The notes under the pieces: model-generated | Told to the model about the DNA's origin: nothing | Seen by the model: only the letters and a program-made list of their open reading frames with translations | Databases searched by the model: none | Shown: positions 7,160-10,065 of the stretch, piece after piece | Layout of the letters: each line of letters begins with the position of its first letter | Position numbering within the stretch: position 1 is the stretch's first letter | NCBI GenBank assembly: GCA_900555065.1 | Contig: USJY01000027.1 | Location: 1 to 10,065, forward strand | Direction of reading: 5' to 3' | DNA length: 10,065 nt | Source: an uncultured Eubacteriales bacterium | Lineage (GTDB): Bacteria > Bacillota > Clostridia > Oscillospirales > UMGS1783 | Made by a program: the position numbers and the translations under genes

Positions 7160-8977
7160 TTACGAATTTAATATGGACATGAATTCTTCGCCGGTAATGG
7201 TTTCCTTTTCATACAAGTACGCCGCCAATTCATCCAGCTTTCGCCGGTTATCCGTCAAAATTTGCCGTGCCTTTTCATGCTGCTTCTTTACCAGCGCCAC
7301 CACCTGTTTATCGATCTGCGTCTGCGTCTCAGCGGAACAGCTCAACGAGGTGTCTGCGCCCAGGTACTGGTTGGTGACGGTCTCCATGGCAACCATATCG
7401 AATTGTTCGCTCATCCCGTAGCGGGTGATCATGGCCCGGGATAATCTGGTAGCCTGTTCAATATCGTTAGAGGCGCCGGTGGTGACTGAACCGAACACGA
7501 TTTCCTCAGCCGCTCTCCCGCCTGTCAGAGTGGCAATCTTATTCTCAATTTCCTCCTTGCTCATCAGGTAATGCTCGCCTTCGTCCACTTGCATGGTATA
7601 CCCCAAAGCACCGGATGTGCGGGGAACAATCGTGATTTTCTGGACAGGAGCGGAATGATTCTGCAAAGCGGCCACCAGTGCATGCCCAATTTCATGATAG
7701 GCCACAATCTTTTTCTCCGTATCCGTCAGAATAGCGTTCTTTTTCTGGTAACCGGCGATGACTACCTCAATGCTCTCCTCCAGATCCGCCTGCTCAACGG
7801 CTTTCCGTCCATCCCGCACGGCGCGCAGCGCCGCCTCGTTAATGATATTGGCCAGTTCTGCACCCGAAGCACCGGACGCCATACGGGCAATTTTACTGAA
7901 ATCCACGTTCGGCGCAAGCCTGATCTTCTTGGCGTGAACCTTCAGGATTTCCTCACGACCCTTCAGGTCGGGCAGTTCTACGGGGACTCGACGGTCAAAC
8001 CGGCCGGGCCGCGTCAGTGCCTGATCCAGAGATTCGGGACGGTTTGTGGCGGCCAAAAGGATAACGCCGCTGTTGTCCTCAAAGCCGTCCATTTCAGTCA
8101 GTAGCTGGTTGAGGGTCTGCTCCCGCTCGTCGTTGCCGCCGAGCTGACCGTCCCTTTTTTTACCGATCGCGTCGATCTCATCAATAAAGACGATACAAGG
8201 CGCTTTTTCCTTGGCCTGTTTGAACAGGTCACGTACCTTTGCCGCGCCCATGCCCACGAACATCTCCACAAATTCCGAGCCGGACATGGAGAAAAACGGT
8301 ACGTTGGCTTCGCCGGCCACCGCCTTGGCCAGCATTGTCTTACCGGTTCCGGGCGGGCCCACCAGCAGAATACCTTTCGGCATGGATGCGCCCACTTCCT
8401 TATATTTATTCGGATTGTGCAGGTAGTCCACAATTTCGGCCAAGTTTTCCTTGGCTTCGTCTTCACCCGCCACATCAGAGAACCGAATGCCTTCAGAGGA
8501 TTTCACATACACCTTGGCATTGCTTTTCCCCATGCCAAAAGTCATGGAATTGGAGCCTCCTGCCCGCTCCATCAGCTTTTTGGACATATACTGTCCAATA
8601 CCGACGAAAATGACAATCGGCAGCACCCAGGTCAGCAGAAAATTCAGCAGAGGAGACATCTGTTCGATAATTTCGCCAGAAAACTTCGCTCCGGAATCAT
8701 AAAGCCGCTGCGTCAGATCAGGATCGTCCACCATGCCGGTTTTATAGACGGCCGTGTCGTCCTTATCGGTAAAAATGATCTGATTCTCCTGGGCCTGGAT
8801 TTCCACCTGGCCAATTTCTCCGTTTTCCGTCATGGATATAAAAGTGCCGTAATCCACCTGCTGGATTTGCCGCTGCATCAGCCAGGGCATGGCCAAAAAA
8901 TTAAAAAGAAGCAGTACCAGAAGCACGATGGCGTAATAATAAATCAATGGTTTTTTCGGCTTTTTCACTTCATTCAT
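7160..8977 (-). CDS. ftsH: FtsH-like membrane ATP-dependent zinc metalloprotease
   Basis: This 605-residue protein is an FtsH-family hexameric AAA+ protease that extracts and degrades membrane and some soluble proteins. In order it has membrane segment 1 (about 12-34), a short outer domain (35-105), membrane segment 2 (about 108-129), then the AAA+ module: Walker A GPPGTGKT (207-214), pore motif MFVGMG (239-244), Walker [13 protein letters not shown] (261-272) and the second region of homology [19 protein letters not shown] (311-329). The peptidase has HEIGH (428-432), where most FtsH proteins have HEAGH, and the third zinc ligand Asp505 in [10 protein letters not shown]. It lacks the long C-terminal tail of many FtsH proteins. 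The start at 8977 is chosen because GAGGAGG (8987-8993) lies 9 bases upstream and the protein then begins [10 protein letters not shown] just before segment 1. The frame stays open upstream to 9070, but that part is the preceding small gene out of frame. It overlaps that gene by 8 bases. Given the variant motif and setting it may be a paralogue of the housekeeping FtsH. Confidence 0.94.
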   Translation of the reverse strand: MNEVKKPKKPLIYYYAIVLLVLLLFNFLAMPWLMQRQIQQVDYGTFISMTENGEIGQVEIQAQENQIIFTDKDDTAVYKTGMVDDPDLTQRLYDSGAKFSGEIIEQMSPLLNFLLTWVLPIVIFVGIGQYMSKKLMERAGGSNSMTFGMGKSNAKVYVKSSEGIRFSDVAGEDEAKENLAEIVDYLHNPNKYKEVGASMPKGILLVGPPGTGKTMLAKAVAGEANVPFFSMSGSEFVEMFVGMGAAKVRDLFKQAKEKAPCIVFIDEIDAIGKKRDGQLGGNDEREQTLNQLLTEMDGFEDNSGVILLAATNRPESLDQALTRPGRFDRRVPVELPDLKGREEILKVHAKKIRLAPNVDFSKIARMASGASGAELANIINEAALRAVRDGRKAVEQADLEESIEVVIAGYQKKNAILTDTEKKIVAYHEIGHALVAALQNHSAPVQKITIVPRTSGALGYTMQVDEGEHYLMSKEEIENKIATLTGGRAAEEIVFGSVTTGASNDIEQATRLSRAMITRYGMSEQFDMVAMETVTNQYLGADTSLSCSAETQTQIDKQVVALVKKQHEKARQILTDNRRKLDELAAYLYEKETITGEEFMSILNS

Positions 8978-9149
8978 CGCGGCATTCCTCCTCAACATCG
9001 GAATGTTTCCTGTATACGTCATCCAACACTTGTACCGACTGCTTCTTTTGCAGGACTCTCCGGCGCTCAACAGACTGCCACGTTATAAATCCGGCGAGGA
9101 CTGCGGCGCCGGTAAGGACTGCGGGCAGGATCCATCTATTTTGTTTCAT
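8970..9149 (-). CDS. Small single-pass membrane protein, 59 residues, unknown function
   Basis: A short gene fits exactly between the coiled-coil gene and ftsH. The translation starts MKQNRWILPAVLTGAAVLAG and ends in DVEEECRDE. Residues 6-24 form one hydrophobic segment. Residues 28-37 are strongly basic (ERRRVLQKK), placing the tail inside by the positive-inside rule, and the rest is a charged, probably helical cytosolic tail. The ATG at 9147-9149 has a strong AAAGGAGG (9159-9166) 9 bases upstream. Its start overlaps the end of the upstream gene by 14 bases. Its TGA (8970-8972) overlaps the ftsH start within ATGAATGA, and the ftsH ribosome binding site lies in its last codons. This double overlap is strong evidence that it is translated. 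I recognise no family. A role as a partner or adaptor of the FtsH protein is an inference from coupling and topology. Confidence 0.8.
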   Translation of the reverse strand: MKQNRWILPAVLTGAAVLAGFITWQSVERRRVLQKKQSVQVLDDVYRKHSDVEEECRDE

Positions 9150-9594
9150 CCTGTTTATCCTCCTTTCGTTCTTCTGCGGTCATTTGCAGATCAATGGCAT
9201 TGAATGCCGCAATCAACGCATAACGCATTGATTGTACTGCAAAGTCGATGGCGTATTCTGCATAAAGCGCGACTGCTTCGGTTTTATCCTCCAAACACGT
9301 ACCGGCTTCACTTCGCAGATATACCGGAAGCGACTGCTCCAGTATTTTTCTCACTGTTCGGTAATAATCCAGTTGGGCGCTTGCCAGCGCCGCGACTGCC
9401 TGCGACCGGCTGCCCTCCACGCTTTTCTGCAGCAGTATCTCATTTTCTCTGTACTCGTCAATCGCCTTTTGCAATTCCTTCTGAATTTTGGAATGTTTCT
9501 CCTGCTGACAGAGCCGCAGACGGCTTTGCATTCGTCCGTATTGCTGCTCCAGTTCATACAGCTTAATCGCAAACATCCCTTCATTCAGTTTCAT
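9136..9594 (-). CDS. Hypothetical helical/coiled-coil protein, first gene of the ftsH cluster
   Basis: I do not recognise this 152-residue protein. It is almost entirely predicted helix. Residues about 12-88 are rich in Gln, Glu, Lys, Arg and Leu with heptad-like spacing (YELEQQYGRMQSRLRL, KIQKELQKAIDEYREN), suggesting a coiled coil. Residues 108-137 are more hydrophobic (VALYAEYAIDFAVQSMRYAL) and could be amphipathic or membrane-associated. The C-terminus is very acidic and basic (EERKEDKQDETK). There is no signal peptide. ATG at 9592-9594 is preferred over TTG at 9598-9600 because AAGGAG (9603-9608) lies 8 bases before it. The last 14 bases overlap the start of the small membrane protein gene. 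As first gene of a coupled cluster with FtsH it may be a substrate, adaptor or scaffold, but that is only context. Confidence 0.82.
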   Translation of the reverse strand: MKLNEGMFAIKLYELEQQYGRMQSRLRLCQQEKHSKIQKELQKAIDEYRENEILLQKSVEGSRSQAVAALASAQLDYYRTVRKILEQSLPVYLRSEAGTCLEDKTEAVALYAEYAIDFAVQSMRYALIAAFNAIDLQMTAEERKEDKQDETK

Positions 9595-9679
9595 AACCAA
9601 GACTCCTTCCCCAGTTTCGATTATCCTTTTTAGTTATATCAGACTGCGCTGGAATCTGCCACTTGCAGTTTTCAATATC

Positions 9680-9707
9680 TGTATAGACAAAAATAATAAT
9701 GTGTAAA
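9680..9707 (-). promoter_or_regulatory. Candidate sigma-A promoter for the minus-strand ftsH cluster
   Basis: Read on the minus strand, TTTACA (9702-9707) and TATACA (9680-9685) are separated by 16 bases, a good sigma-A match. This would give an mRNA leader of about 80 bases before the ATG at 9594. The -10 overlaps a TATCTGT heptamer (9676-9682) that recurs at the divergent promoter. No other equally good pair was seen, but the region is AT-rich, so chance matches are possible. Confidence 0.45.
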
Positions 9708-9774
9708 AAAGGCTGACACTTTGGCGTTTGTGTAAATACAAAACTGAAAAAGTGCAAGTTTTGTTTTTTCAAAA

Positions 9775-9803
9775 TATCTGTTATCCTATTTACAGAACAG
9801 ATA
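9775..9803 (+). promoter_or_regulatory. Extended -10 promoter with overlapping inverted repeat (candidate operator)
   Basis: TGTTATCCT (9779-9787) is an extended -10 element (TGn plus TATCCT) with no good -35. TTGTTT at 9761-9766 is 15 bases away. A start near 9794 would give a leader of about 30 bases to the ATG at 9824. TATCTGT (9775-9781) and its exact complement ACAGATA (9797-9803) form an inverted repeat with a 15-base spacer that spans the -10 and probable start, the classic position for a repressor site. A third copy lies at 9676-9682. Confidence 0.45.
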
Positions 9804-9823
9804 AATTCTTGGAGGTTTTACAT

Positions 9824-10065
9824 ATGAAAAGAAGATCGGCATCCGGGTGGATAGAACTCATTATAGGAATAATTCTGATAGTACTTGGGGTTTTAACTTT
9901 TATACAACCATCCAGCGCATTGACAGGAATTGTTTTTGTTTATGGAATCCTGGCGGTAGTCACCGGAATTGCAGATATCGTATTCTATGCAAAAATGGAA
10001 CGGCATACTGGCTTTGGTCCGGCAGTTTCCCTTGTGTCAGGCATTATAAGCATCCTTGCCGGCGT
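9824..10065 (+). CDS. HdeD/DUF308-like membrane protein, 3' end outside window
   Basis: Eighty codons are visible before the window ends. The translation starts MKRRSASGWIELIIGIILIV and shows three successive hydrophobic helices (about 9-27, 32-54 and 66-80). The short helices, the basic start, the SASGWIELIIGIILIVLGV opening and the early proline-serine turn after helix 1 are typical of the HdeD/DUF308 family of small polytopic membrane proteins, whose E. coli founder is linked to acid resistance. The molecular activity of the family is not established. GGAGG (9811-9815) lies 8 bases before the ATG. It is transcribed away from the ftsH cluster, and its promoter carries the TATCTGT inverted repeat. 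A stress-related role for this copy is inference. The family call is good but rests on the N-terminal half only. Confidence 0.8.
   Translation, partial: MKRRSASGWIELIIGIILIVLGVLTFIQPSSALTGIVFVYGILAVVTGIADIVFYAKMERHTGFGPAVSLVSGIISILAG

Noticed and set aside
8978..9070. An N-terminal extension of FtsH by 31 residues
   Set aside because: The extension overlaps the small membrane protein gene out of frame and lacks a ribosome binding site. The ATG at 8977 has GAGGAGG at the right spacing and gives a normal FtsH N-terminus.
1..10065. Insertion sequences, CRISPR arrays, tRNA or rRNA genes and phage genes
   Set aside because: No transposase motifs, spaced identical repeats, cloverleaf structures or phage-type proteins were seen on either strand.

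Overview
The window looks like chromosomal DNA of a Gram-positive anaerobe, most likely a Clostridia-type Firmicute. This rests on strong AGGAGG-type ribosome binding sites before nearly every gene and on the protein flavour: a fused MacB-type ABC exporter of about 1,000 residues, a second-type FtsH, and a gut-type ADP-ribosylglycohydrolase next to an AraC regulator. No mobile element, tRNA, rRNA or CRISPR array was seen. The taxonomic call is an inference from style, not from a marker gene.

Left part (1-3174, visibly GC-richer): a decayed AraC-family regulator on the minus strand (1-851, running off the left edge) faces away from an intact ADP-ribosylglycohydrolase-family gene (937-2397, plus strand). 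The 85-bp gap between them holds both start signals. The regulator has good family motifs, but they are spread over three reading frames with internal stops, so it is a pseudogene. Positions 2398-3174 contain no convincing gene, only a strong GC-rich stem-loop and a small direct repeat.

Central and right part (3175-9594, minus strand): five genes in one direction look like one operon. In transcription order they are a 152-residue helical/coiled-coil protein of unknown function, a 59-residue single-pass membrane protein (short enough to be missed by a 60-residue cutoff), an FtsH-like membrane AAA+ zinc protease, a patatin-like phospholipase, and the MacB-type ABC transporter. The first three genes overlap one another and the fourth has its ribosome binding site overlapping the ftsH stop codon, so four genes appear translationally coupled. 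The transporter follows after a 108-bp gap with a hairpin. The likely theme is envelope maintenance: proteolysis of membrane proteins, lipid acyl hydrolysis and export or lipoprotein handling. This theme is an inference.

Right edge (9595-10065): an AT-rich 229-bp divergent promoter region contains three copies of the heptamer TATCTGT (two direct, one inverted), which overlap the predicted -10 elements in both directions. It leads into a plus-strand HdeD/DUF308-like membrane protein that is cut by the window end. The two divergent units may therefore share one regulator.
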